Of a stretch of 13,620 bases of DNA, positions 1 through 6,819 are shown one piece after another; the stretch's first letter is position 1; each line of letters starts with the position of its first letter. This DNA comes from Ruminococcus sp. (lineage in GTDB: Bacteria; Bacillota; Clostridia; Oscillospirales; Ruminococcaceae), in the NCBI GenBank assembly GCA_017544125.1, contig JAFYET010000376.1, forward strand, positions 1 through 13,620, given 5' to 3'. The position numbers and the translations under genes are program-made. The notes beneath the pieces were generated by a model. That model was given only the letters and a program-made list of their open reading frames with translations, ran no database searches and was not told the origin of the DNA.

Positions 1-285
1 GGAACCGGAATCCCGGCGGTTTGGGCTGATCCCCGGTCGCTCGCCACTACTGGGGGAATCACGTCTTGTTTTCTCTTCCTCTGGGTACTAAGATGTTTCA
101 GTTCCCCAGGTTCGCCTCCACCATCAAGGTGGATGACAGTCCGTCAGACTGCCGGGTTGCCCCATTCGGGTACCTCCGGATCAAAGGCCGCTTGCGCCTC
201 CCCGGAGCTTTTCGCAGCTTGCCGCGCCCTTCATCGCCTTCCCGAGCCACAGGCATCCGCCGTGCGCCCTTTCTTGCTTTCGTCC
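1..285 (-). rRNA. 23S ribosomal RNA, 5' end (partial)
   Basis: Read on the minus strand this stretch carries hallmark conserved 23S domain I words: GCGCACGGCGGATGCC near the 5' end, GGGGAACTGAAACATC, AGTACCC, and GTAGTGGCGAGCGA followed by GGGGATCAGCCC. Their order and spacing match roughly the first 280 nt of the large-subunit rRNA. The 5' end is placed near 285 by comparison with the usual start about 20 nt before the GCGCACGG word, so it is uncertain by several bases. The gene runs off the left edge. Open reading frames inside it are not real. Oddly, no 16S gene lies upstream; the next features are repeats and a protein gene. Confidence 0.95.
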
Positions 286-416
286 GTCCTCATCCCCCTG
301 AGGGGAAAAGGACGCATACCTTGGTTTTGCTGACGCAGAATCATGTGTCGAATCTGCGCATGAGTCAGGAATCTACTCGTTTCTCTTCTGTTCCAACATG
401 TCAATGACCGATTTCC
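286..416 (-). other. 23S leader, resembling a truncated 16S-23S spacer
   Basis: This is the sequence immediately 5' of the 23S gene on the minus strand. A hairpin abuts the gene: GTCCT (286-290) pairs with AGGAC (309-313), and CCCC (294-297) pairs with GGGG (302-305). This fits a processing stem but that role is inferred. Upstream, CATTGACATGTTGGAACAG (minus strand, about 406-388) looks like the conserved end of a rRNA spacer. No tRNA cloverleaf is seen. The leader stops where a 7-bp repeat array begins at 417. Confidence 0.5.
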
Positions 417-450
417 AATGCATGATTCATAATGCATAATGCATAATTAT
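417..450. repeat. 7-bp tandem repeat array (ATTATGC family), copy 1
   Basis: On the plus strand the units are GCATGAT (420-426), TCATAAT (427-433), GCATAAT (434-440) and GCATAAT (441-447), flanked by partial units. Read on the minus strand this is ATTATGC repeated with point changes. The same family occurs in inverted orientation at 12947-12978, again directly next to a GGTGTC hairpin element. It separates the 23S leader from the structured element at 451. Confidence 0.85.
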
Positions 451-646
451 GGTGTCCTGCTTCGCAGGACGGATTTTAATATTCTTTCCCTACGCATTTC
501 GTTTGGGGAATGAAACTGCGAATGGGGGCGCTGTCAACTTCGTTGACGCTACGGGGGCGACCGCAAAGCCCCCCAACTTTGGGCGCAGACAGCCCCCGCC
601 CCGCCGTAAATCTGTCGGGGCGAACCTCTGTTATTCACTATTCGCC
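451..646 (+). repeat. Structured non-coding repeat element with several hairpins, copy A
   Basis: This GC-rich stretch starts with GGTGTC and carries a chain of hairpins: GTCCTGC/GCAGGAC (454-470, loop TTC), GTCAAC/GTTGAC (533-547, loop TTC), GGGGGC/GCCCCC (553-573), GGGC/GCCC (581-595) and GGCGAA/TTCGCC (619-646). It shares anchor words, in order, with the minus-strand element at 12943-12785: GGTGTC, then ACGCATT (492-498), GGCGCT (527-532) directly before the second hairpin, and AAAGCCCCC (565-573). The right boundary is uncertain; ATTCACT/ATTCGCC at 633-646 may be another short 7-bp repeat. No convincing coding frame is seen. Together with 286-450 it accounts for the gene-free 286-637 interval. 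Confidence 0.7.
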
Positions 647-1192
647 ATGTATCAGAATTTCTGTCCTTTCAAGCTGCTTTAATGGCGCTGTTATCCGCTT
701 TGCCAGATTAGTTTTAAGCAGCTCGGGGTTTATCTCCTTTAAAAGGGCAATAAACTCATTTGCTGCATCTGCTGTCTCTTTGATAAGATCATATCTGCTG
801 CAAATGCTGCTTGTGAGAGTGCGTCCGTGTGGTTCCCGGCAGAAAGTACCCTCCTTGTCATTGTCGGAAAGTATGCTGATAGCTATGTCGTTTCCCATGC
901 CTGTAAATCCGACCCATATGTTAGGCGTTTCTATCTCCTTGAAAGAAGCATATCCGCTCTCCCGTGACAGTATGACCGCTGCCTCTAAAAGATTTCTGAG
1001 CCAGTAATCTATCATCTCATCGCCGACCTCTTCGGCGCATAAAGGGGCTTCGCTGTAATAGCCCTCCTCAAGATCATCTGTCCGTATCCGAAAGAGACCG
1101 TCTATTCTGTCATAGCTGCGGTCAAACTCATAGGCAGAGAGCTTCCCGAGCTCTGCTGTGTTTTCAATTATCTTGAATTTTATCTCAAACAT
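638..1192 (-). CDS. Hypothetical protein, 184 aa
   Basis: I do not recognise this protein. It begins MFEIKFKIIENTAELG, is rich in acidic residues and Leu/Ile, and has no signal peptide or membrane segment, so it is probably cytoplasmic. Visible features are an acidic stretch near residues 38-60, a segment FKEIETPNIWVGFTG in the middle that looks like a beta-rich core, and an apparently helical C-terminal third rich in Leu, Lys and Glu. It lies 66 nt downstream of the lipid kinase gene on the same strand and may be the last gene of that operon. A purine-rich AGAGGAAAGG lies about 13 nt before the ATG, somewhat far for a ribosome binding site. Its last two codons and TAG stop (GGC GAA TAG) fall inside an inverted-repeat arm of the adjacent repeat element, so the natural C-terminus may have been altered. 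Confidence 0.7.
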   Translation of the reverse strand: MFEIKFKIIENTAELGKLSAYEFDRSYDRIDGLFRIRTDDLEEGYYSEAPLCAEEVGDEMIDYWLRNLLEAAVILSRESGYASFKEIETPNIWVGFTGMGNDIAISILSDNDKEGTFCREPHGRTLTSSICSRYDLIKETADAANEFIALLKEINPELLKTNLAKRITAPLKQLERTEILIHGE

Positions 1193-1258
1193 TGCTGCTA
1201 TGCCGCCTTTCCTCTGATACCGAATGCGATCACATCAAACAGGCGGAGGTGCTGTTAA

Positions 1259-2188
1259 CTAAACAAGCAGTCTCAGCTTCTCCCCCGTCACCCGCATTAT
1301 AACGTGCTTTGTCTGCCCCAGCACCTCGCCGTCGGTGTGTGCCCATAACGGCGTGTCGGAGAGCATTTCTATCACCTTTGCACGGTGGTGGTGTATGCCC
1401 CTGATGCTAAGGTGTTTGCCCTTGTAGGCAAGGGGCAGCATACGCAGGAATGCCGGCTTTGAAAGCCCCGTCCCTGCAACGATATCGAGCAGCCCGTCAT
1501 CAAAATCCGCCCCGGGGCAGAATTTGAAGCCGCCGCCCTCGTGGCAGTGGTTCATGGCAATGGCGCTCAGGCACTTTCTGTACCTGAACCCCACGCCGTC
1601 ATAGCGTATAGTAACATCGGCAGGCTTGGCGCTGAAGCACACCTTTACCGCCTGCACAAGATATATCAGCCGCCCGAGCCCTAAGCGGTTTAGTATCGGC
1701 TTTAGCTTTGATCTGTCAGCATAAGCGCAGGTGGCAGCCCCGAAGCCTATGTCGCTTGAAATGTTGAAGCGCCGCTTTGTGCAGCTGCCGTCACTATTGA
1801 AGAATGTCAGCTCGCCCACATCGGCAGTACGCTTTACCTTACCGTCAAGCATCGTCTGTATCAGCGCTTTCTTTGAAGCGGGCAGCCCCATGTCACGGGG
1901 CATATCATTGCCCGTACCGCAGGGAATAAAGCCAAACGCCGTGTTTTCAAAATCACATATACCGTTTACCGCTTCATTGAGCGAGCCGTCGCCGCCTATG
2001 ACTATTATGCGCCTGAAACCGCCCTTTGAGGTCAGCTTTCTTACAAGCGCCTCGATGCCCCGCCTGCCCGATGAAGCGTGCAGCGTGTATGTGCAGCCGC
2101 TTTTCTCAAACACGGGGGCGTATTTTTTCCATATCTGCGCCGTGCTGCCCGAGCCGCCTGCGGGGTTTAGTATAATGTCAAAATGCAT
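1259..2188 (-). CDS. Diacylglycerol kinase family lipid kinase (DagK/YegS type)
   Basis: The product (309 aa) belongs to the ATP-dependent lipid kinase family that phosphorylates diacylglycerol or related lipids at the inner face of the membrane, often to recycle diacylglycerol into phospholipid synthesis. The nucleotide-binding motif GGDGSLNE is at residues 65-72 and is followed by the family signature PCGTGND at 89-95; an N-terminal NPAGGSGS loop is also typical. Length fits the family. The ATG at 2188-2186 is chosen because AGGTGA lies 5 nt upstream; the in-frame GTG at 2197 overlaps that ribosome binding site and is unlikely. The gene starts 12 nt after the VanY-type lipoprotein stop codon, so the two are co-transcribed and probably translationally coupled. 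The exact lipid substrate cannot be read from sequence. Confidence 0.9.
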   Translation of the reverse strand: MHFDIILNPAGGSGSTAQIWKKYAPVFEKSGCTYTLHASSGRRGIEALVRKLTSKGGFRRIIVIGGDGSLNEAVNGICDFENTAFGFIPCGTGNDMPRDMGLPASKKALIQTMLDGKVKRTADVGELTFFNSDGSCTKRRFNISSDIGFGAATCAYADRSKLKPILNRLGLGRLIYLVQAVKVCFSAKPADVTIRYDGVGFRYRKCLSAIAMNHCHEGGGFKFCPGADFDDGLLDIVAGTGLSKPAFLRMLPLAYKGKHLSIRGIHHHRAKVIEMLSDTPLWAHTDGEVLGQTKHVIMRVTGEKLRLLV

Positions 2189-2200
2189 ATCATTCACCTG

Positions 2201-3577
2201 TTAACTGTACTTCGATGTCAGCCCGTAGAATTCCTCCAAGGTCAGCCCCTGCTTGGTCAGGGTCTTTGCAAGCTCCTTGCCTACATAGCGGCAGTGCCAG
2301 CTCTCGTAGTTGTAGCCTGTTATCTTCTCCTTGCCGTAGGGGTAGCGGACGATGAAGCCGTATTTATAGCAGTTTTTCTCTATCCACTGCGCCTCTCTCG
2401 TGCCGTTGAAGGACATACCTGCGAAGTTGAGGTCAAACGCCAGCCCCGACTGGTGCTCGCTGTGCCCTGCCCTCGCCGAATACTGGTCTGCCGACCACTG
2501 CGAGCCGTCACGGTAGACGTAGCCCCAGTATGTGGCATCCTGTACTGCGTATGAGCGGAAGCCCGAGCATATCCACAGGCTTATGCCGTCGCCTGCTGCG
2601 GCTTTCTGCATCTCATAGAAGGCATCAAGGGTCGTGCCTGTCAGCCCGTCGCCGTAGCTTGATGGCAGCGGGTAGGTCTTGTTTACTATCAGCACGCCGC
2701 CGTCAACGTAAGTAACGCCCCCCTCCTTGTACATATAGGGGAAGTTCATTACCGTGCCTTTTTCGCTGTATACTTTCTTGCTGTTGGTGTTCAGCTTGTA
2801 CGCCTTCACGCAGAATGAGTTGTTCTTGTTCCTTGGCTCTTTGAGGGTGCAGGCGGTCTTTTCCGTTTCGAGAATACGCTCCCACTTGCCGTCCTTGCTC
2901 CTCTTTATCCATACCACATAGCCGTCAGCGCCCTTTACTGCCTGCCAGCTCACCTTGGTCTTTTTCTCCGATGTGGCAACACGCAGCCCCTTGACCTTTT
3001 CGGGGGCTTTGACCTCCTTGACGGGGGCTTGCTGCTTCTTTGCGGCGGTGGTCTTTGCGGTTGTGGCAGTCTCCGCCGCTGTTGTCACCTTGGGCGCAGC
3101 AGTTGTCGTCTCGGGGGCAGCTGTGGTGGTCGCCTTGGCGGTCTTTTTGACCTTTTTGGTGGTTGTAGCTTTGGTTGTTGTTTCTGCCGTAGTTGTGGTA
3201 GTCTGCACCGTGGTCGTGGTCGTCGCCGCCGCAGTTGTTTCGGGCGGGGGAGTGGTCGTTGTTACGGGTGCAGCCGTAGTGGTGGTAGTCACCGCCTGTG
3301 TGGTCGTAGTCGTTGCCTTGGTCGTTGTCTTTTTAGGCTTTTTTGTTGTGGCTTTTGTGGTGGTCGTCTTGGGTGTGGTGGTAGTTGTCGTAGTCTCCTC
3401 GGTGGTGGTGTCACCCATATCAGCCTCGGTCTGTGTCTCCGTCTGCGTCTCGCTGACGGTGGTAGCAGAAGTCGTCTGCTGTGTCACATCAGCCCCGCCC
3501 GATGAGCTGTCCGCCTCCCCGCAGGAGGCAAGCAGTACACCCACGCACAAAAGCATTACAGCGCTTTGCTTTTTCAT
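2201..3577 (-). CDS. Lipoprotein with Thr-rich linker, FN3-like domain and VanY D-Ala-D-Ala carboxypeptidase domain
   Basis: The 458-residue product starts with a lipoprotein signal ending in lipobox LASC, with Cys19 as the lipidated residue. Residues about 30-185 form a low-complexity stalk of Thr runs mixed with Ala, Pro and Lys, likely extended in or across the cell wall. Residues about 190-280 resemble a fibronectin type III module. Residues about 290-458 are a VanY-type zinc peptidase: the SxHxxGxAxD motif gives His375 and Asp382, and ESWH gives Glu425 and His428, so the usual metal ligands and catalytic acid are present. The family trims the terminal D-Ala from peptidoglycan stem peptides. 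The ATG lies 8 nt after the phosphotransferase stop with AAGGG before it, indicating an operon. A role in vancomycin resistance is not implied: no other van gene is visible. Confidence 0.9.
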   Translation of the reverse strand: MKKQSAVMLLCVGVLLASCGEADSSSGGADVTQQTTSATTVSETQTETQTEADMGDTTTEETTTTTTTPKTTTTKATTKKPKKTTTKATTTTTQAVTTTTTAAPVTTTTPPPETTAAATTTTTVQTTTTTAETTTKATTTKKVKKTAKATTTAAPETTTAAPKVTTAAETATTAKTTAAKKQQAPVKEVKAPEKVKGLRVATSEKKTKVSWQAVKGADGYVVWIKRSKDGKWERILETEKTACTLKEPRNKNNSFCVKAYKLNTNSKKVYSEKGTVMNFPYMYKEGGVTYVDGGVLIVNKTYPLPSSYGDGLTGTTLDAFYEMQKAAAGDGISLWICSGFRSYAVQDATYWGYVYRDGSQWSADQYSARAGHSEHQSGLAFDLNFAGMSFNGTREAQWIEKNCYKYGFIVRYPYGKEKITGYNYESWHCRYVGKELAKTLTKQGLTLEEFYGLTSKYS

Positions 3578-3585
3578 AATTACCC

Positions 3586-5067
3586 TTACTTTCTGCTTTT
3601 AAGCTCGGCTTTTATGCGCTCTATAACTGTTTCAAGCACCTTTAGCCTTGCGTACTTCTTGTCATTGCCCTCGACTATCGTCCACGGTGCGAAGTCTGTC
3701 GAGGTCTTTTGTATCATCTCATCTATCGCCGCTTCGTATAAGTCCCACTTTTCCCTGTTGCGCCAGTCCTCATCGGTTATCTTCCAGCGCTTTTCAGGGG
3801 TGTTCATACGGTCTGTAAAGCGCCTAAGCTGCTCGTCTTTATCTATCTGCATCCAGAATTTGAGTATGATAACGCCGCAGTCTGACAGCTCACGCTCAAA
3901 CTCATTTATCTCCTTGTAAGCCATGGCGCAGCGCTCTGCGGGGGTGAAGCCCTCTAACCGCTCTACCATGACACGCCCGTACCAGGTGCGGTCAAATATC
4001 GTTATGTGCCCGTCCTTGGGCAGCTTTGTCCAGAAACGCCAGAGATAGTGGCGGGCTTTCTCAGCCGCCGAGGGTGCAGCAACGGGAACAGCCTCGTAGC
4101 CCCTCGGGTCGAGTGCCGAGCCTACACGCTTTATAGCGCCGCCCTTGCCCGCAGCGTCCCACCCCTCAAAGGCGATGATAACGGGTATCTTTTTCTTGTA
4201 TAGCTTGCCGTGCAGCTTTGCAAGCTCCTTTTGCAGCTCTTTGAGCTTTGCGGCATACTCCTCCTGCTCCACCGTCTTGCCTGTAAGTACGACCTGTGAG
4301 AGCTTCGGTGTCTTCTTCATGGGGAAGAGCTTTGCCACGTCCTCCTCAGGCGGGCAGATGCACTCTTTTTCAAGCGCCTGCGAGAGCCTTGTAGTCATAA
4401 GCTCAAACAGCGCATAGCGGGCATACTGCTTGTCTGTTGCATCTATGACATACCAGGGGGCATTGTCGGTGTTGGTCTTTGAGAGCATATCCTCAAAGGC
4501 ATCAAAGTATTCGTCGTAGTGCTTGTTCTGTTTTATATCCTTTGCCGTCACACGCCAGCTTGTCGAGCCGCTCTCGGAGAGCTTGTCGTAGCGCTTTTTC
4601 TGCTCTTCCTTTGATATGTGCAGGAATATCTTGATGATAACATACCCGTCATCAGTCAGCTGCCGCTCAAAGGTCTTTACCGACTCGGTGCGCCTTGCGT
4701 ATTCCTTGCCCGAAATGCCCTCTTCGAGCCTTGCAGCTGCCAGCTCACGGTACCAGCTCCTGTCCATAACAGAGAGCTTGCCGTATTCGGGAATGTTCTC
4801 AAAATACCGCTTCATGCGGGGGTAGCGCTTTTCAGCCTCGGTAGCCTCCACGGTGGAGACGACCTTGAAAAACCGGGGGTCGAGCATCTTTATGGTGTCA
4901 GCTATCAGCGTGCCCTTGCCCGATGCGCCCCAGCCCTCAAAAACTATGATGGCAGGCAGGCTCTTCTCTTTCATTTTCAGCTGTAAAACAGACAGCTGTT
5001 CACGAAGCTCCTTTGCCCTTTCCTTGTAGTCGATGCCTTTCTCGGCGTGCATGGCGTTTTTAAGCAT
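3586..5067 (-). CDS. pap: Polyphosphate:AMP phosphotransferase, two fused PPK2 domains
   Basis: The 493-residue product carries two PPK2-family kinase domains in tandem, the architecture of class II PPK2 enzymes (Pap) that phosphorylate AMP to ADP using polyphosphate. Domain 1 has a Walker A loop GWGASGKG at residues 45-52 and Walker B MDRSWY at 101-106. Domain 2 has GWDAAGKG at 302-309 and FDRTWYGR at 358-365. Domain 2 has the canonical Asp in Walker A and the Gly-Arg after the WY pair; domain 1 has Gly in place of that Asp and Arg-Glu after WY, so it is probably the non-catalytic half, as known for Pap proteins. GAGGGG precedes the ATG by about 8 nt. It is the first gene of the minus-strand operon, 8 nt before the VanY-type lipoprotein gene. 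Confidence 0.93.
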   Translation of the reverse strand: MLKNAMHAEKGIDYKERAKELREQLSVLQLKMKEKSLPAIIVFEGWGASGKGTLIADTIKMLDPRFFKVVSTVEATEAEKRYPRMKRYFENIPEYGKLSVMDRSWYRELAAARLEEGISGKEYARRTESVKTFERQLTDDGYVIIKIFLHISKEEQKKRYDKLSESGSTSWRVTAKDIKQNKHYDEYFDAFEDMLSKTNTDNAPWYVIDATDKQYARYALFELMTTRLSQALEKECICPPEEDVAKLFPMKKTPKLSQVVLTGKTVEQEEYAAKLKELQKELAKLHGKLYKKKIPVIIAFEGWDAAGKGGAIKRVGSALDPRGYEAVPVAAPSAAEKARHYLWRFWTKLPKDGHITIFDRTWYGRVMVERLEGFTPAERCAMAYKEINEFERELSDCGVIILKFWMQIDKDEQLRRFTDRMNTPEKRWKITDEDWRNREKWDLYEAAIDEMIQKTSTDFAPWTIVEGNDKKYARLKVLETVIERIKAELKSRK

Positions 5068-5084
5068 AGTGTTTACCCCTCTTT

Positions 5085-5112
5085 CTTACTTCTTATCTCT
5101 TGCCTCTTACGT
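5085..5112. repeat. 7-bp tandem repeat array (CTTACGT family), copy 1
   Basis: Four units run on the plus strand: CTTACTT (5085-5091), CTTATCT (5092-5098), CTTGCCT (5099-5105) and CTTACGT (5106-5112). The array lies just upstream of the ribosome binding site of the polyphosphate phosphotransferase gene, which is read on the minus strand. A related array lies just upstream of the accB ribosome binding site at 12084-12113. Confidence 0.75.
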
Positions 5113-5191
5113 TTTTTGTCAAACCTCAACCATTGCCCCAAATCAAGCAAATTCGTCACATTTAGCCAAAATGGCGGCGCTTTCGCTTGGC

Positions 5192-5219
5192 AAAATATCT
5201 TTTAAGAGGATAATTTCAA
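5192..5219 (-). promoter_or_regulatory. Candidate promoter of the pap-vanY-like-lipid kinase operon
   Basis: On the minus strand TTGAAA (5219-5214) and TATTTT (5197-5192) are separated by 16 nt, a fair but not strong sigma-A match. An alternative -35 TTGACA lies closer to the gene (5122-5117), but the only -10-like word after it is GATAAG (5097-5092) at a long 19-nt spacing. Neither is decisive. A GCCAA/TTGGC inverted repeat (5165-5191) lies between the two candidates. Confidence 0.3.
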
Positions 5220-5237
5220 TATGTTCATAATTTTTGC

Positions 5238-5266
5238 TTGACGAAACCGTTTTTAGAGGTTATAAT
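5238..5266 (+). promoter_or_regulatory. Sigma-A promoter of the fatty acid synthesis cluster
   Basis: TTGACG (5238-5243) and a perfect TATAAT (5261-5266) are separated by exactly 17 nt, an excellent housekeeping promoter. Transcription would start near 5273, giving an AT-rich untranslated leader of about 138 nt before fabH. This is the only strong promoter seen for the plus-strand genes, so it probably drives the whole cluster. Confidence 0.78.
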
Positions 5267-5312
5267 TATAATGTTATGTTTGATAAAAACAACCATTTAA
5301 TGTTAAATAATA

Positions 5313-5328
5313 TTACCATATATAGTAA
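5313..5328. promoter_or_regulatory. Imperfect palindrome, possible operator in the fabH leader
   Basis: TTACCATATATAGTAA matches its own reverse complement at 14 of 16 positions. It lies about 40 nt downstream of the predicted transcription start. Fatty acid clusters of Firmicutes are commonly controlled by repressors such as FapR or FabT, but this sequence does not match the FapR or FabT consensus I know, and AT-rich DNA yields palindromes by chance. Confidence 0.25.
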
Positions 5329-5410
5329 ATTACTTTGTATATACCATTATAACACATTATTATAATAATTACAAGAAAAAATATAAACTAATTACCGGAG
5401 GGAACAGATA

Positions 5411-6421
5411 GTGCCTACAAAAAACACTTATGGGATACACATCAAGGGGATAGGGAGCTTCGTGCCGGAGCTTATAGCCGATAACGAGATGTTCTCGAAA
5501 ATAGTAGATACCTCAGATGAATGGATAACACAGAGAACGGGTATCAAGACCCGCCATATCACAAACGGCGAGCCTAACTACTACCTGGGCGCAGAGGCTG
5601 CAAAGAAGGCTATTGCCGATGCGGGCATCACGGCGGGGGATATCGACCTTATAATAGTTTCCACCTGCACGCCCGATTTCTATACCCCCTCCGAATCAGC
5701 GCTCATTCAGCGTGAGATAGGGGCTGTGGGCTGCATGGTAATGGATATAAACTGCGCCTGCACGGGCTTTGACTACGGGCTTGATATGGCAAAGCGCTAT
5801 CTCCAGAGCGAGGACGATGTTGACACCGTGCTGCTGGTAGCGACCGAGGAGCTTTCAAAGTTCGTTGACTATACCGACCGCTCGAGCTGTATACTCTTCG
5901 GCGACGGCGCTGCGGCATTTGTGCTTGAAAGAAACAAGAGCACGCTTTACTCCTCTTACTTAGGCGCTGACGGCAGCGGGGCAAAGTTCCTCGTATCCCG
6001 TGCATTAAAGAGCGAGAACGTCTTCCGCACCAAGGAGGAGGACTTTGATATGGCTATGCCCCAGACGAAGGATCACTTCTTCGCTCAGGACGGCAAGGAG
6101 GTCTACAAGTTCGCCACAAAGGCTCTGCCCGATGCGGTGCTCCACGCCTGCGAAAAGGCGGGCATGACCCCCGATGAGCTTGACTGCATAGTGCCTCACC
6201 AGGCAAACGTGCGCATAATCGAAACAGCCGCCAAGAACTTAGGCGTTTCAATGGATAAAATGGTAGTGTATATCGACCGCTACGGCAACACCTCCTCGGC
6301 ATCTATACCGATAGCTTTCTGCGATGCAGTGGCTGATGGCAGGATAAAGAGGGGCGACAAGGTCTGCTTCGTGGGCTTCGGCGGCGGTCTTACATATGCA
6401 GCTGTGATATTTGAATACTGA
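5411..6421 (+). CDS. fabH: Beta-ketoacyl-ACP synthase III
   Basis: FabH starts fatty acid synthesis by condensing an acyl-CoA primer with malonyl-ACP. The 336-residue length and thiolase fold fit the family. The active-site segment DINCACTGF puts the catalytic Cys at 117; PHQAN gives His263 and the GNTS segment gives Asn293, completing the Cys-His-Asn triad. The C-terminal GFGGGLTYA glycine loop is also typical. The start is a GTG with a strong GGAGGG ribosome binding site 8 nt upstream. It is the first gene after the cluster's promoter. Primer preference (straight or branched) cannot be read with confidence. In many related clusters acpP follows fabH; here an unknown gene begins one base after its stop. 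Confidence 0.97.
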   Translation: MPTKNTYGIHIKGIGSFVPELIADNEMFSKIVDTSDEWITQRTGIKTRHITNGEPNYYLGAEAAKKAIADAGITAGDIDLIIVSTCTPDFYTPSESALIQREIGAVGCMVMDINCACTGFDYGLDMAKRYLQSEDDVDTVLLVATEELSKFVDYTDRSSCILFGDGAAAFVLERNKSTLYSSYLGADGSGAKFLVSRALKSENVFRTKEEDFDMAMPQTKDHFFAQDGKEVYKFATKALPDAVLHACEKAGMTPDELDCIVPHQANVRIIETAAKNLGVSMDKMVVYIDRYGNTSSASIPIAFCDAVADGRIKRGDKVCFVGFGGGLTYAAVIFEY

Positions 6422-6422
6422 T

Positions 6423-6818
6423 ATGGATATAAGATATTTTCCCGATAAAGAGAGCGTTGATGCTCTTCTGTCGGCTAACGAGCCTGTGCTGGTGCTGATA
6501 GACTTTGAGGGCAAAACAGCACTGGTGGGCGATATAGATGAATATGCCGAGCACCACATACTGCTTGCACAAGCGGGGTATGACAGCCGGGATATAGATA
6601 AATTCCTCCGCTTCGTGGCTGACGGCGAGGGCGTTGACTGGACGTTTGTCTGCCCGCCCGATTATAAGGGCATTAAGGATAAACAGCGCCGTATCGAGCG
6701 CTTTTACAGCGACGGGCTGGAAACAGCAAAGGCTGCCTTTGAAAAGATAGGCATATCGGGTGAGATAGTGATACCAAAGCGCTATAAAAGGCACTTTGAC
6801 GCAATGTTGGGTAAATAG
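6423..6818 (+). CDS. Hypothetical protein in the fatty acid cluster, 131 aa
   Basis: I do not recognise this protein. It begins MDIRYFPDKESVDALL, is acidic in its N-terminal half and basic at the C-terminus (KRYKRHFDAMLGK), and has no signal peptide, membrane segment or cysteine-rich metal site. A VLVLIDFEGKTALVGDI segment looks like a beta hairpin and the C-terminal half looks helical. It lacks the DSL phosphopantetheine motif, so it is not an acyl carrier protein despite sitting where acpP often lies. The ATG at 6423 is preferred over an upstream in-frame TTG at 6411 inside fabH. No clear ribosome binding site exists and only one base separates it from the fabH stop, which points to translational coupling. 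It also sits one base before the next gene. Confidence 0.75.
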   Translation: MDIRYFPDKESVDALLSANEPVLVLIDFEGKTALVGDIDEYAEHHILLAQAGYDSRDIDKFLRFVADGEGVDWTFVCPPDYKGIKDKQRRIERFYSDGLETAKAAFEKIGISGEIVIPKRYKRHFDAMLGK

Positions 6819-6819
6819 T

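Noticed and set aside
399..404. TTGACA on the minus strand upstream of the 23S gene as a -35 box
   Set aside because: No -10-like sequence occurs 16-18 nt downstream, so it does not make a credible promoter.
66..407. Open reading frames on both strands at the left edge
   Set aside because: They lie within the 23S rRNA 5' end and its leader, whose conserved rRNA words explain the sequence.
2189..2197. GTG at 2197 as start of the lipid kinase
   Set aside because: It overlaps the AGGTGA ribosome binding site that fits the ATG at 2188.
2955..3602. Long Val-rich open frame antisense to the VanY-type lipoprotein
   Set aside because: It is the complement of Thr-codon runs (ACN read as NGT) and has no ribosome binding site; the minus-strand gene has clear domains and motifs.
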